DNA from: Firmicutes bacterium CAG:882
Lineage (GTDB): Bacteria > Bacillota > Clostridia > Lachnospirales > Lachnospiraceae
Length of the DNA: 25,391 nucleotides
Direction of reading: 5' to 3'
Assembly: GCA_000435595.1 (NCBI GenBank)
Contig: FR895430.1
Location: 1 to 25,391, forward strand
Shown: positions 14,250-21,906 of the stretch, one piece after another
Layout: every line of letters begins with the position of its first letter
Numbering within the stretch: position 1 is the first letter of the stretch
Made by a program: the position numbers and the translations under genes
Notes under the pieces: generated by a model
Seen by the model: the letters and a program-made list of their open reading frames with translations, nothing else
Database searches by the model: none
What the model was told of the DNA's origin: nothing

Positions 14250-14804
14250 TTAGTTTTCTAATCTTTTCCTGCGTATAGTCTTTACGGTGCTTAGTACCAC
14301 ACAGATATTTAACACACCATCAAGCACAAGGTTGATGCCGATTATCCATGCCGCAACAGTCTGTGCCGCGAACGGAATCACCATAAGAATTATTCCCACG
14401 ATTGACACCAACAGTGCAATAATAAGGATGAGCCACCATTTCTCAATTCCGAACTTTTTTGCATCTACCGCCGTCTGAAGCTTTAGTGCCCCGTCCACAA
14501 GGATGAAAATTCCGACGCATATAGAAAGAATTTCAACCATATACGATGTTCTGAAAATGAGCACCGCTCCAAGCATCACTGATATAATGCCGAGCGCGAA
14601 ATCGAATTGAAATGCAAGCTGAAAAATATCCTTCGTGAAGTAGCCGAGAATCTTCACGGCTCCGAGGAGACTAAGCACAACCCCGAATATCCTGCACAGG
14701 ACATTTATTGCCTTAATCGGACTGAATAATATGAGCAGTCCCACAATTATCAGGCAGATATCCATCACAATATACATATTCTTTACTATTTTGAGTTGTT
14801 TCAT
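14250..14804 (-). CDS. DUF308 (HdeD-like) membrane protein
   Basis: This is a 184-residue protein with six predicted membrane helices in three pairs (for example IVMDICLIIVGLLILFSPI, VLSLLGAVKILGY, IISVMLGAVLIFR, LSICVGIFILVDGALKLQ and WWLILIIALLVSIVGIILMV), the pattern of the HdeD/DUF308 family. HdeD is linked to acid resistance in enterobacteria; the function in Firmicutes is not known. It is the first gene of a two-gene unit with oleate hydratase, with GAGG seven bases before the ATG. A role at the membrane alongside fatty acid hydration is inference from position. Confidence 0.88.
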   Translation of the reverse strand: MKQLKIVKNMYIVMDICLIIVGLLILFSPIKAINVLCRIFGVVLSLLGAVKILGYFTKDIFQLAFQFDFALGIISVMLGAVLIFRTSYMVEILSICVGIFILVDGALKLQTAVDAKKFGIEKWWLILIIALLVSIVGIILMVIPFAAQTVAAWIIGINLVLDGVLNICVVLSTVKTIRRKRLEN

Positions 14805-14896
14805 ACGTTCATCCTCGATTCACTCAGGTTTTAGTTACCTTGTACGGTTATAATATTACATGCTGTATATTTTTTAAACAGACAAATCTGCCCGAA

Positions 14897-14913
14897 TGTC
14901 TGAATTTCAGACA
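14897..14913. promoter_or_regulatory. Candidate TetR operator palindrome
   Basis: TGTCTGAA-T-TTCAGACA is a perfect 17-bp palindrome, 92 bp upstream of the DUF308 start and just beyond the TetR terminator. TetR-family operators commonly look like this, and the TetR gene ends 63 bp away. The same half-site occurs in both arms of the neighbouring terminator. Confidence 0.5.
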
Positions 14914-14919
14914 AAAAGA

Positions 14920-14963
14920 AAAAAGTGTCTGAAAAGAGATTGTACCAATCTCTTTTCAGACAC
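14920..14963 (-). terminator. Strong terminator after the TetR gene
   Basis: A perfect 18-base inverted repeat (14925-14942 and 14946-14963, GTGTCTGAAAAGAGATTG and its complement) with a three-base loop is followed on the minus strand by TTTTTTCTTTTT. It lies 12 bp after the TetR stop and separates the oxidoreductase-TetR unit from the DUF308-oleate hydratase unit. Confidence 0.92.
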
Positions 14964-14975
14964 CTCAGGCAGCCA

Positions 14976-15551
14976 TCAATTCATGGCTTTATTCTCTTTT
15001 ACGCACTGTTCAATCATATCCTTGACAGTCACATTGAAGGTTCCCACCGTCCGCTCTATGAACCTCTCCTGTCCCGACGGAAGCTTTCTCTTAATCCATT
15101 CAATAGTGTTTCCGACTATCGCGTGAGTGTAGAATCCGGTGATGTAATTCACATCGTCATCCGAAAGGCCGTAACCTTCGGACTCCTTTTTTACGAATCT
15201 GTTTATGAAAGAGAACGCCAGCGTCTCAAGGTAGTTCTCCAGCACATCCCTTTTCTTTGAGTCATATATATGAAGGATTGCTTTCCTGTACTTTAATACG
15301 AACTGTGCCGCCCTCGCATACTCCTCACCGAATGTCGTATTATCATCCACATCCTGTTCAAGGAACTTTTCCGCTTCAACCCGGAACACATCATCGAGCA
15401 AATCATATATATCGCTGTAATGGTAGTAGAAGGTATTTCTGTTAATCTCGCACTCCTCCACTATATCCCTCACTGTTATCTTGTCAAGGCTTTCATTCTC
15501 CAATAACTGCATGAAGGTACTCATTATGAACTTCTGCGTCTGTTTTGCCAT
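14976..15551 (-). CDS. TetR/AcrR-family regulator
   Basis: This is a 191-residue protein. The N-terminal helix-turn-helix (about 25-47, KITVRDIVEECEINRNTFYYHYSD) is of TetR type; the C-terminal half is an all-helical ligand domain similar in kind to the DhaS-like subgroup. I start at the ATG at 15551, preceded by GAGG; the longer frame would need a TTG. It is the last gene of the oxidoreductase-HypA-DUF5692 unit (37 bp after DUF5692) and is followed by a strong terminator. It probably represses the DUF308-oleate hydratase unit through the nearby palindrome and may sense a fatty acid; both are inferences. Confidence 0.92.
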   Translation of the reverse strand: MAKQTQKFIMSTFMQLLENESLDKITVRDIVEECEINRNTFYYHYSDIYDLLDDVFRVEAEKFLEQDVDDNTTFGEEYARAAQFVLKYRKAILHIYDSKKRDVLENYLETLAFSFINRFVKKESEGYGLSDDDVNYITGFYTHAIVGNTIEWIKRKLPSGQERFIERTVGTFNVTVKDMIEQCVKENKAMN

Positions 15552-15588
15552 ATATGATGCCTCATTTTTCTTCAAGCTTTATTAATGA

Positions 15589-16638
15589 TTACTTAACAAC
15601 GGCTCTGTCCTTAGCTGCCTGATAGTACTTAAAGTTCGTGAACACCTCACCCGTATAAGGGTTCTTCTTGTTCTTTACCGACTTTACTATAATGTATGTA
15701 AGTGCAATAACGTTCACGATAAGTGCCATGAGGCTCACGATTGTCATCGCCGTAGGATTGGCATTTGCGCTTGTTCCTGCCACAATACCTGATACAGTTC
15801 CGTCTGCATACTGTGTTGTGATTGTCGCCCATGGATAGAAGGTTGTTCCGTCATGGAAAGTCTCCTGAAAAAGAGGGAACACCTGAGCAAACATACACCA
15901 GATGCAGAGTGTGTTTGCACGGTTCATAATCCAGCCGCCCTTGTTCCATATAAGTGCCGCGATTGTAGGTGCAAGCAAGAGTGCAACTCCGCAGAACCAT
16001 GAATGTGTAGGGAGACAGTTGTATGTGTATGCGAAATTCCAGATATCATATACGATGATATATACCCAGATCATATCAGGCCAAATCATATCCTTCTTAT
16101 CCTTTGAAGAATATACTGCCCACCAGCCTGTCATACAGAAGATGTTGAGTATTCCCGCAATTCCGTTAAACACATTGTGCCAGCCGCCGTAGAGCCATAC
16201 ACCCTCTGAGGATAACCACCATGAATACCAGCCGTTGATTGCCGACTCAAAGTCACTCGCAACAGCGATAAGAATGTTGATTGCAACAATCGCAAACGGG
16301 AAAGCCTTAAACCAATGCTTCTTACCGATTCCCCACTCATACTTAATCATCATAAAACCGATACAGCCTGTAAGAGCCGCATACAACTTGGCGTAATGGA
16401 ACCAGCCGTTCATGTAAATATGTGTCTGGTTGTTAACAGCCCATTCAACACCCATTCGTGCTGCAACTGCAACAACTATAAAATACACCGTGAGGAGTGC
16501 CGGAACAGCTCCGAAAATTATAAGTCCTCCGACCTTTGTACGTCTTGCCACTTCATTGAGCAGTATAAGTCCCACAAGAACCAATAACATTGCTGCCCAC
16601 TGGTAGATTGCATTATCTCCATATACATTAAATAACAT
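15589..16638 (-). CDS. DUF5692-like multi-pass membrane protein
   Basis: This is a 349-residue protein with about nine hydrophobic helices (for example WAAMLLVLVGLILLNEV, LIIFGAVPALLTVYFIVVAVAA, AFPFAIVAINILIAVAS, MIWVYIIVYDIWNF and TIVSLMALIVNVIALTYIIV). It is very rich in tryptophan and tyrosine, with conserved-looking stretches such as YDIWNFAYTYNCLPTHSWFCG and GGWIMNRANTLCIWCMFAQVFP. I recall proteins like this in Lachnospiraceae and Coriobacteriia as DUF5692; the function is unknown. AGGAGGAAAA precedes the ATG. Its place between a redox enzyme with HypA and a TetR gene suggests a membrane partner or transporter for that system. Confidence 0.75.
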   Translation of the reverse strand: MLFNVYGDNAIYQWAAMLLVLVGLILLNEVARRTKVGGLIIFGAVPALLTVYFIVVAVAARMGVEWAVNNQTHIYMNGWFHYAKLYAALTGCIGFMMIKYEWGIGKKHWFKAFPFAIVAINILIAVASDFESAINGWYSWWLSSEGVWLYGGWHNVFNGIAGILNIFCMTGWWAVYSSKDKKDMIWPDMIWVYIIVYDIWNFAYTYNCLPTHSWFCGVALLLAPTIAALIWNKGGWIMNRANTLCIWCMFAQVFPLFQETFHDGTTFYPWATITTQYADGTVSGIVAGTSANANPTAMTIVSLMALIVNVIALTYIIVKSVKNKKNPYTGEVFTNFKYYQAAKDRAVVK

Positions 16639-16685
16639 ATTTTTCCTCCTGTCGTTATTCTAGGGTATATCTGACGCCTTTGCGC

Positions 16686-17030
16686 CTAACATGCCTCTAT
16701 TTCTTTGATGTTACACTCATTTCCTTCCAACAGATATGTGTGAGGTCCGTGGCAGTACGGACACTCACGCCCGTACTTCACGGTAGGGTACGTCTTCTCA
16801 CAATCTTCGCAGTACGTTGTTGCCGGAAGTATCTCTATCTTAAGCTCCGAATCCTTTAGGAGTTCTTCCTTCTTTCTGTAATACTGCCAGCAGTCCGTAA
16901 GAAAATCCGGTACTATTCCGCTTACCTCACCTATCTCAAGTGTCACAGAGCCTATCTCGGTGAGCTTATTCTCTACCGCAAGCTCATTGAGTGTCTTGGT
17001 GATATGTACGATTATTCCTAATTCGTGCAT
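16686..17030 (-). CDS. hypA: HypA-like zinc/nickel protein
   Basis: This is a 114-residue protein with the HypA start MHELG (H2 and E3, the nickel-binding residues of HypA) and a rubredoxin-like zinc site C74-x2-C77 and C90-x2-C93. True HypA delivers nickel to NiFe hydrogenase or, in some species, urease. No hydrogenase, urease or other hyp gene is visible in the window. It lies 21 bp after the Fe-S/FAD oxidoreductase gene, with GAGG before the ATG, so it may serve that enzyme instead. The fold assignment is firm; the role is open. Confidence 0.88.
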   Translation of the reverse strand: MHELGIIVHITKTLNELAVENKLTEIGSVTLEIGEVSGIVPDFLTDCWQYYRKKEELLKDSELKIEILPATTYCEDCEKTYPTVKYGRECPYCHGPHTYLLEGNECNIKEIEAC

Positions 17031-17051
17031 TGCAAGTCCTCACAATACAAT

Positions 17052-19748
17052 TTATTTTTCCTTTTTCTTGAACATTATCTTGACCTGTCTCTTGAGCATA
17101 TATGGAAGTATTACCTTCATCTTATCCTCAGACTTGTGCATATTGCTTGCCGCCGGAATGTCTCGGTTAAGATGTATTGCGTCGAACTCGCACTTGGTTG
17201 TACAGATTCCACAGCCGATACACTTGTTAGGGTCAACAACCGTGGCACCGCATCCGAGACAGCGGTTAGCTTCCTTCACAACCTGTTCCTCGGTAAATGT
17301 CTCCCTGTCGTCACGGAAAGTCCCCTCAAGTCCCTTCTTTCTTCCCGGAATCTGTCTTGGGGAATTGTCAAAGCTCTCAAGTACGATATCGTCCTTGTCG
17401 AGTTCAATAAACTGTCTCTTGTTTCTCGCAAGCGTGAGACTGTGTCCCTTATGTACAAAACGATGAATTGATACGCAGCCTTCCTTGCCTGCCGCAATCG
17501 CATCAATGGCAAACCTAGGTCCCGTATACACATCTCCTCCGACGAAAATGTCAGGTTCGGCGGTCTGATATGTGAGTGAATCGGCAACAGCGGTCTTATT
17601 AGGTCTTAACTCAACCTTGCTTCCCTTTAACAGATCACCCCACACAATCGACTGTCCGATTGAGAGAATGATGTTCTCACACTCAACCGTTAAAAGCTCC
17701 TCCTCGTTGTATACAGGATTGAAGCGCTTGTTCTCATCTAACACTGAAACACACTTCTTAAATACGATTCCCTTGACGCGTCCGTTCTCCGTGAGAATCT
17801 CCTTAGGGCCCCAGCCGTTACCGACCTTAACGCCCTCCTCCTCGGCCTCATGAACCTCGTCCGACGCTGCCGGCATGCCCTCTCTTGACTCAAGACAGAA
17901 CATTGATACCTCACCTGAACCCGCTCTTACCGCCGTTCTTGCGACATCGACAGCCACATTACCGCCTCCGATTACAACAGTTCGTCCCGTAAGCTTCACA
18001 CTATTCTCGTCAGTGTTAATCTTTCTTAAGAAGTCAACTCCCGTCATAACTCCATCGGCATCCTCGCCCGGCACACCTGCCATACGTCCGCCCTGTGCTC
18101 CGATTGCAACATAGAATGCCTTGTAGCCCTGTGCACGAAGCTCATCAAGCGTCACATCCCTGCCGACCTCGACACCGCACTTGAACTCAACACCCATCTC
18201 GCGAAGAACTTCTATCTCGGCATCTATCACATTTTTCTCAAGTCTGAATGAAGGAATACCATTAAGAAGCATACCTCCCGGTCTCTTCTCCTTCTCAAAC
18301 ACAGTGACAGGATACCCCTTCTCGCGAAGATAATACGCTGCCGACATACCTGCAGGTCCCGCACCGATTACGGCAATCTTCTCCTCGAAGAATTTACCTT
18401 CATGGTTCTCGGTCTCAGGTATATATCTCTTGTCCGCATTAAGCTCCTGTGCTGCTATGAACTTCTTAATCTCATCGATTGCTACCGCCTCATCGACCCT
18501 GCCTCTTGTACATGCGTCCTCACAACGTCTGTTACAGATTGCACCGCACACTGCCGGGAAAGGATTCTCTGTCTTGATAAGCTTGAGTGCATCCATATAT
18601 CTTCCCTGTGCTGCCATCTTTACATAGCCCTGTACCGGAAGATGTGCAGGACATGCCGTCTTACATGGTGATGTTCCCGTGTCATAGCAGTTAATCTTGG
18701 CATTGTCACGGAAATTCACATCCCACTTCTCATGTCCCCACTTAACCGTATCCGGAAGCTCCTGTCTCGGATACTCGATCTGACCTTCCTTCGTGCAGAG
18801 CTTCTGACCGAGCTTTGCAGCGCCGGTAGGACAAAACTCCACACAGCGTCCGCATGCCACACAGCTTGCCGGGTCAACCTTGGCAACATACGCTGAACGC
18901 GACATGTTCGGTGTGTTAAAAAGCTGTGAGGTTCTGAGTGCATTACATACCCCCGGTGCACAGTTACAGATAGCAAATATCTTGTCCTCACCGTCGATAT
19001 TGGTTATCTGATGTACGAAGCCGTTCTTCTCTGCTCTCTTTAAGATTGCCATTACCTCGTCAATGTCGATATATCGTCCTTTTCCCGTCTCCACAAGGTA
19101 GTCAGCCATATCTCCCACACCGATACAGAGTTCTCCTTCGATTTCTCCCGTTCCTTCGCCCCTCACTCTCTGCTGGCGGCGGCATGAGCAGGCACCTACC
19201 GCATACTTATCCTTGTACTTGTTAAGCCAGTACGATATGTGCTCAACGCTTGCAGACTGCTGAGCGGCAGGTATTGCCTTCTCCACAGGGATAACATGCA
19301 TTCCTATACCTGCACCTCCCGGCGGAACCATAGGCGTTACCTTCTCAAGAGGCAGACGGGACATCTGCTCGAAGAAGTCCGCTATTTCCGGATGTGCCTC
19401 AACCTGTGGACCGTTCATAACCATGAACTCCGCACAGCCCGGAACGAACATCGGAAGAATGTACTGCTTATGTCTGTCCTCATTCTCCCAATTATACTCG
19501 ATAATACCGATTACACTCATCTCTTTTAACAGTTCTTCGGTTCTTTCGAGACTCTTGCCGCATTTCTTTGCAATCTGCTCTGCCGTTGCAGGCACACGCA
19601 CTTTCATTGACAGCGCAACCTCTGCCATCTCGTCGGTTACAACACCGGCGAGCCCCCAGTACTCGGGGTCATTCTCAGTGACTTTAACGCCTATTCTGTC
19701 AGTTATCTTCTGACCAAGCTTTAAAATCAGTTCTCTCGGTTCTCCCAT
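17052..19748 (-). CDS. Large Fe-S/FAD oxidoreductase (GltD-like) with two ferredoxin-type modules
   Basis: This is an 898-residue protein. The N-terminal ~280 residues hold a winged-helix-like segment and a cysteine-rich region (CSC at about 187-189, then CNCAPGVC). A 4Fe-4S ferredoxin motif CVACGRCVEFCP starts at about 296. Next is the GltD-type Fe-S helical domain (SPCKTACPAHLP, CGAICNRRCEDAC, about 354-415). FAD binding is at GAGPAGMSAAYYL (about 462) and NAD(P)H binding at VIGGGNVAVDVAR (about 592). A second ferredoxin module, CLGCGATVVDPNKCIGCGICTTKC, is at about 830-853. The glutamate synthase small subunit supplies NADPH electrons this way; no large subunit is present, so the electron acceptor is unknown. 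I start at the ATG at 19748 because AAAGGAG is seven bases upstream; the longer frame begins with GTG. Confidence 0.93.
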   Translation of the reverse strand: MGEPRELILKLGQKITDRIGVKVTENDPEYWGLAGVVTDEMAEVALSMKVRVPATAEQIAKKCGKSLERTEELLKEMSVIGIIEYNWENEDRHKQYILPMFVPGCAEFMVMNGPQVEAHPEIADFFEQMSRLPLEKVTPMVPPGGAGIGMHVIPVEKAIPAAQQSASVEHISYWLNKYKDKYAVGACSCRRQQRVRGEGTGEIEGELCIGVGDMADYLVETGKGRYIDIDEVMAILKRAEKNGFVHQITNIDGEDKIFAICNCAPGVCNALRTSQLFNTPNMSRSAYVAKVDPASCVACGRCVEFCPTGAAKLGQKLCTKEGQIEYPRQELPDTVKWGHEKWDVNFRDNAKINCYDTGTSPCKTACPAHLPVQGYVKMAAQGRYMDALKLIKTENPFPAVCGAICNRRCEDACTRGRVDEAVAIDEIKKFIAAQELNADKRYIPETENHEGKFFEEKIAVIGAGPAGMSAAYYLREKGYPVTVFEKEKRPGGMLLNGIPSFRLEKNVIDAEIEVLREMGVEFKCGVEVGRDVTLDELRAQGYKAFYVAIGAQGGRMAGVPGEDADGVMTGVDFLRKINTDENSVKLTGRTVVIGGGNVAVDVARTAVRAGSGEVSMFCLESREGMPAASDEVHEAEEEGVKVGNGWGPKEILTENGRVKGIVFKKCVSVLDENKRFNPVYNEEELLTVECENIILSIGQSIVWGDLLKGSKVELRPNKTAVADSLTYQTAEPDIFVGGDVYTGPRFAIDAIAAGKEGCVSIHRFVHKGHSLTLARNKRQFIELDKDDIVLESFDNSPRQIPGRKKGLEGTFRDDRETFTEEQVVKEANRCLGCGATVVDPNKCIGCGICTTKCEFDAIHLNRDIPAASNMHKSEDKMKVILPYMLKRQVKIMFKKKEK

Positions 19749-19807
19749 AACCACACTCCTTTGTCAGATTTACACAGCATAATTCATCTTTGTTAAATTA
19801 TAAACAT

Positions 19808-19836
19808 ATTATACTATATTTTTCCAAAGGAAACAA
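19808..19836 (-). promoter_or_regulatory. Predicted promoter of the oxidoreductase-HypA-DUF5692-TetR unit
   Basis: Minus strand: -35 TTGTTT (19836-19831), 17-base spacer, perfect -10 TATAAT (19813-19808), about 60 bases upstream of the oxidoreductase start. Confidence 0.6.
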
Positions 19837-19935
19837 TGCATTTTTACGGTTTGAAGTTGTTTTTTTGACCAAATGTCATTTTCAGTAATGTAAAATGTAT
19901 AAGGCCGTTCAATAGGAACCAAGTACAAAAAATGC

Positions 19936-19965
19936 TTGATTTTACCAGCCCGGATATGCTATAAT
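19936..19965 (+). promoter_or_regulatory. Predicted plus-strand promoter upstream of the MITE and DUF2798 gene
   Basis: -35 TTGATT (19936-19941), 18-base spacer, extended -10 TGC-TATAAT (TATAAT at 19960-19965). A second TATAAT at 19997-20002 has no good -35. Transcription from here would give a leader of about 340 nt containing the whole MITE-like hairpin. Confidence 0.6.
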
Positions 19966-20072
19966 CCAGCACGCAACTGCATAGAAAACTTTGGTATATA
20001 ATTGGAAACGATACATGCGTGTTAGCATGATGAACGAACAACACACATGTATTTTTTATGTTCAAAATTACA

Positions 20073-20281
20073 TAGGCATTTGCGAAACACCATTTTGACG
20101 ATATACAGTTGTGCAAATTTAACAAATTCGCAAGCAGGTACTATGAAGCCGCCGGTACTTAGGCAGTGTATTTTACTGCGTTATGTACCGTTGCGTGATT
20201 CATGTAGCGAAAGCGTGCCTGCGGTGAATTGTTAAATTTGTACAACGTCCGCCTTAAATTATATAGTTTCGCAATTGCCTA
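20073..20281 (+). mobile_element. MITE-like element, copy 1 (209 bp)
   Basis: The ends TAGGCATTTGCGAAAC and GTTTCGCAATTGCCTA are inverted repeats with one mismatch. Further inward TTGTGCAAATTTAACAA pairs with TTGTTAAATTTGTACAA, so the whole element can fold into a long hairpin. It is flanked by an 11-bp direct repeat TCAAAATTACA (20062-20072 and 20282-20292), a target duplication. It is 209 bp, the same length as copy 2, differing at about ten positions. There is no coding capacity. It lies only 32 bp from the DUF2798 start codon; the ribosome binding site is outside the element. Confidence 0.85.
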
Positions 20282-20313
20282 TCAAAATTACAATATCAAA
20301 GGAGAAACGCATT

Positions 20314-20781
20314 ATGCAAAAGAAATCATTTTTACAGAACCTTATCTTCACGGCAGCTATGGCATTCGTCATGGTCTACGCCATGGTATGTTACAACATC
20401 GCAATCGACAAGGGCGGTATGAACAACGAGATTTTTCTCATCGCCTTCCACGAAATTCCCATCATGTGGCCTATAGCAATCATACTTGAAATGTTCGTGT
20501 TTGAAAAGCTCGCAATCAAGCTTGCTTTCCGCTTCATTAATCCTGAAAAGGACAACCCATTCTTCATAACACTCGGCATCTCATCAATGATAGTATGCCT
20601 TATGTGTCCGACCATGAGCCTCATTGCAACACTTCTCTTCGCTCATCCGGGTTCACAGGTGATTGCCATATGGCTTCAGAAGCTCACACTCAATTTTCCT
20701 ATGGCACTGTGCTGGCAGGTATTCTTCGCCGGACCGGGAGTGCGCAATTTCTTCAGGCTGTTCGAGAAAAAGACAAAATAA
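20314..20781 (+). CDS. DUF2798 family membrane protein
   Basis: This is a 155-residue protein with four hydrophobic helices in two similar halves (LIFTAAMAFVMVYAMVCYNIAI, IMWPIAIILEMFVFEKLAIKLAF, ISSMIVCLMCPTMSLIATLLF and NFPMALCWQVFFAGPGVRNFF), as expected for a two-repeat DUF2798 protein. The function is unknown. The start at 20314 is chosen because AAAGGAG lies nine bases upstream; the longer frame reads back into the MITE. The native promoter and the gene are now separated by the MITE-like insertion. The nearest plus-strand terminator is about 290 bp downstream, beyond a palindromic repeat. Confidence 0.87.
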   Translation: MQKKSFLQNLIFTAAMAFVMVYAMVCYNIAIDKGGMNNEIFLIAFHEIPIMWPIAIILEMFVFEKLAIKLAFRFINPEKDNPFFITLGISSMIVCLMCPTMSLIATLLFAHPGSQVIAIWLQKLTLNFPMALCWQVFFAGPGVRNFFRLFEKKTK

Positions 20782-20798
20782 TATCAACTAATATATAA

Positions 20799-21030
20799 AT
20801 GCATGTGTATTGTATTTGTACATAAAGCTCCGTTGTACGAAGCTAAGATGTTCTAAGAAGCCTGTGCAAGCCATCTCATCATCCGCCACCGATGCAAAGT
20901 CGCCATCGTGGCTCCATTGCATCTTTTCCGACATCCATGTCGGAAATGGCTTTAGCGTATTACAGGCTTCTAAGAACATCTAAGTTTCTCCCAAAAGTCG
21001 CTATTATGTACAAATACAATACACATGCAT
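20799..21030. repeat. 232-bp palindromic element with 27-bp perfect inverted ends
   Basis: The outer 27 bases (20799-20825, beginning ATGCATGTGTATTGTATTTG) recur exactly inverted at 21004-21030. Inside, AAGATGTTCTAAGAAGCCTG pairs with CAGGCTTCTAAGAACATCT, and near the right of centre is a hairpin TTCCGACAT-CC-ATGTCGGAA (20926-20945). No clear target duplication is visible. Open frames across it are products of the repeat. A diverged inverted relative lies at about 21217-21317. Confidence 0.8.
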
Positions 21031-21067
21031 ATTTACATTTCATTACCTATTTATTTTTAATTTCAAC

Positions 21068-21127
21068 AAAAGGCTTGCAGGAAATATTCGAATTTCATCG
21101 AACTAATCTTGCAAGCCTTTTTCTTTT
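21068..21127 (+). terminator. Plus-strand terminator downstream of the palindromic element
   Basis: AAAAGGCTTGCA (21068-21079) pairs with TGCAAGCCTTTT (21110-21121), with a small inner hairpin, followed by TCTTTT. It is the first plus-strand terminator after the DUF2798 gene, from which it is separated by the palindromic element. Confidence 0.65.
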
Positions 21128-21216
21128 AAACTCTTGGCCACTTAAATCTTAGCGATGTTGTGGTCAAATAGGCAAAATACTTTGGCTATGTATAATGGAA
21201 TATATTTATGCATTTT

Positions 21217-21317
21217 GCGACTTTTGGAAGAAGCTTAGATGTTCTTAGGACTACTTTCACCCTCAAGCCAATTCCGACATGGATGTCGGAATAGATGCAA
21301 ACAGCCATGGATGGCTG
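21217..21317. repeat. Diverged, inverted relative of the palindromic element
   Basis: GCGACTTTTGGAAGAAGCTT and the following AGATGTTCTTAG match the complement of the right arm of the 232-bp element nearly base for base. CCGACATGGATGTCGG with a following GATGCAA matches its central hairpin. A second hairpin CAGCCAT-GG-ATGGCTG follows at 21302-21317. These hairpins lie 30 bp or more beyond the isochorismatase stop codon and might stabilise or end that transcript, though no T-tract is seen. Confidence 0.65.
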
Positions 21318-21346
21318 ATCAGCATCCTCTTGATGAATATATTGTT

Positions 21347-21874
21347 TTACGCAATCTTTATCTGGCACATCTTCATCGCCTCAACCGCATTCTTGTGGCT
21401 CTGCGGTGTCACTCCCGCACAGCAGTTCTCTACAACCTTAATCAGGACTTCAGGAAGATTTGCCTTTATGACTATAGCATTAGAGATAACACAGATGTCA
21501 GTGCAAAGTCCGATAAGCGTCACACTCTCAAGCTCCGGCATATTTTTGAGGTACTCTGCAAGCTCCACCGAACCGAATGTGAGCTTGTCAAAAATCCTTG
21601 TGTCATCACTCTGAAGTGCCTTTAACTCATCGCGGATTTCCCAGCCGTAAGTTCCCTTGATGCAGTGCGGCACAGGAAGATTTCTTCCCTCCTGCGTATC
21701 CATATAATTATCAAAATGTGTGTCCCTCGTGTACACAACCTCCGCACCGTCACTAATTGACTGCTTTATATACTCTGCGGCATTCCCCACAATCGCCTGT
21801 GCCTCCTTCGTGCCGAGCGCACCGTCGATGAAATCATTCTGCATATCAATAACCACCAACACATTCTTCGTCAT
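21347..21874 (-). CDS. Isochorismatase-family cysteine hydrolase (nicotinamidase-like)
   Basis: This is a 175-residue protein, normal for the family. The catalytic triad is visible: D10 in VVIDMQNDF, K97 in FDKLTFGS, and C128 in GLCTDICV. Candidate metal ligands are D51 and H53 (TRDTHFD) and H70 (VPHCIKGTYG), which leans towards nicotinamidase-like amidases rather than true isochorismatase. It would hydrolyse an amide such as nicotinamide; the substrate is not certain. GAGGAGAT precedes the ATG. A MITE-like element sits 32 bp upstream of the start and may separate the gene from its original promoter. Confidence 0.92.
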   Translation of the reverse strand: MTKNVLVVIDMQNDFIDGALGTKEAQAIVGNAAEYIKQSISDGAEVVYTRDTHFDNYMDTQEGRNLPVPHCIKGTYGWEIRDELKALQSDDTRIFDKLTFGSVELAEYLKNMPELESVTLIGLCTDICVISNAIVIKANLPEVLIKVVENCCAGVTPQSHKNAVEAMKMCQIKIA

Positions 21875-21906
21875 ATCCTATCTCCTCTTACTTTTTATAT
21901 TTTGGA

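Larger units (their letters stand above)
19755..20072. other. Divergent intergenic region, promoters and left MITE flank
   Basis: No gene is seen here. It contains back-to-back promoters for the oxidoreductase (minus) and the DUF2798 gene (plus), and an inverted repeat CATGC-GTGTTA-GCATG at about 20014-20029 that could be an operator. The stretch ends with TCAAAATTACA at 20062-20072, the left direct repeat of the first MITE-like element. Confidence 0.6.

Noticed and set aside
20229..20489. A short plus-strand frame beginning in the MITE.
   Set aside because: It overlaps the better supported DUF2798 gene in another frame and starts within the mobile element.
20788..21368. Three short open frames with shared peptides such as LRTSK and LPKVA.
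   Set aside because: They are translations of the palindromic repeat family; the similarity comes from repeated DNA rather than from genes.
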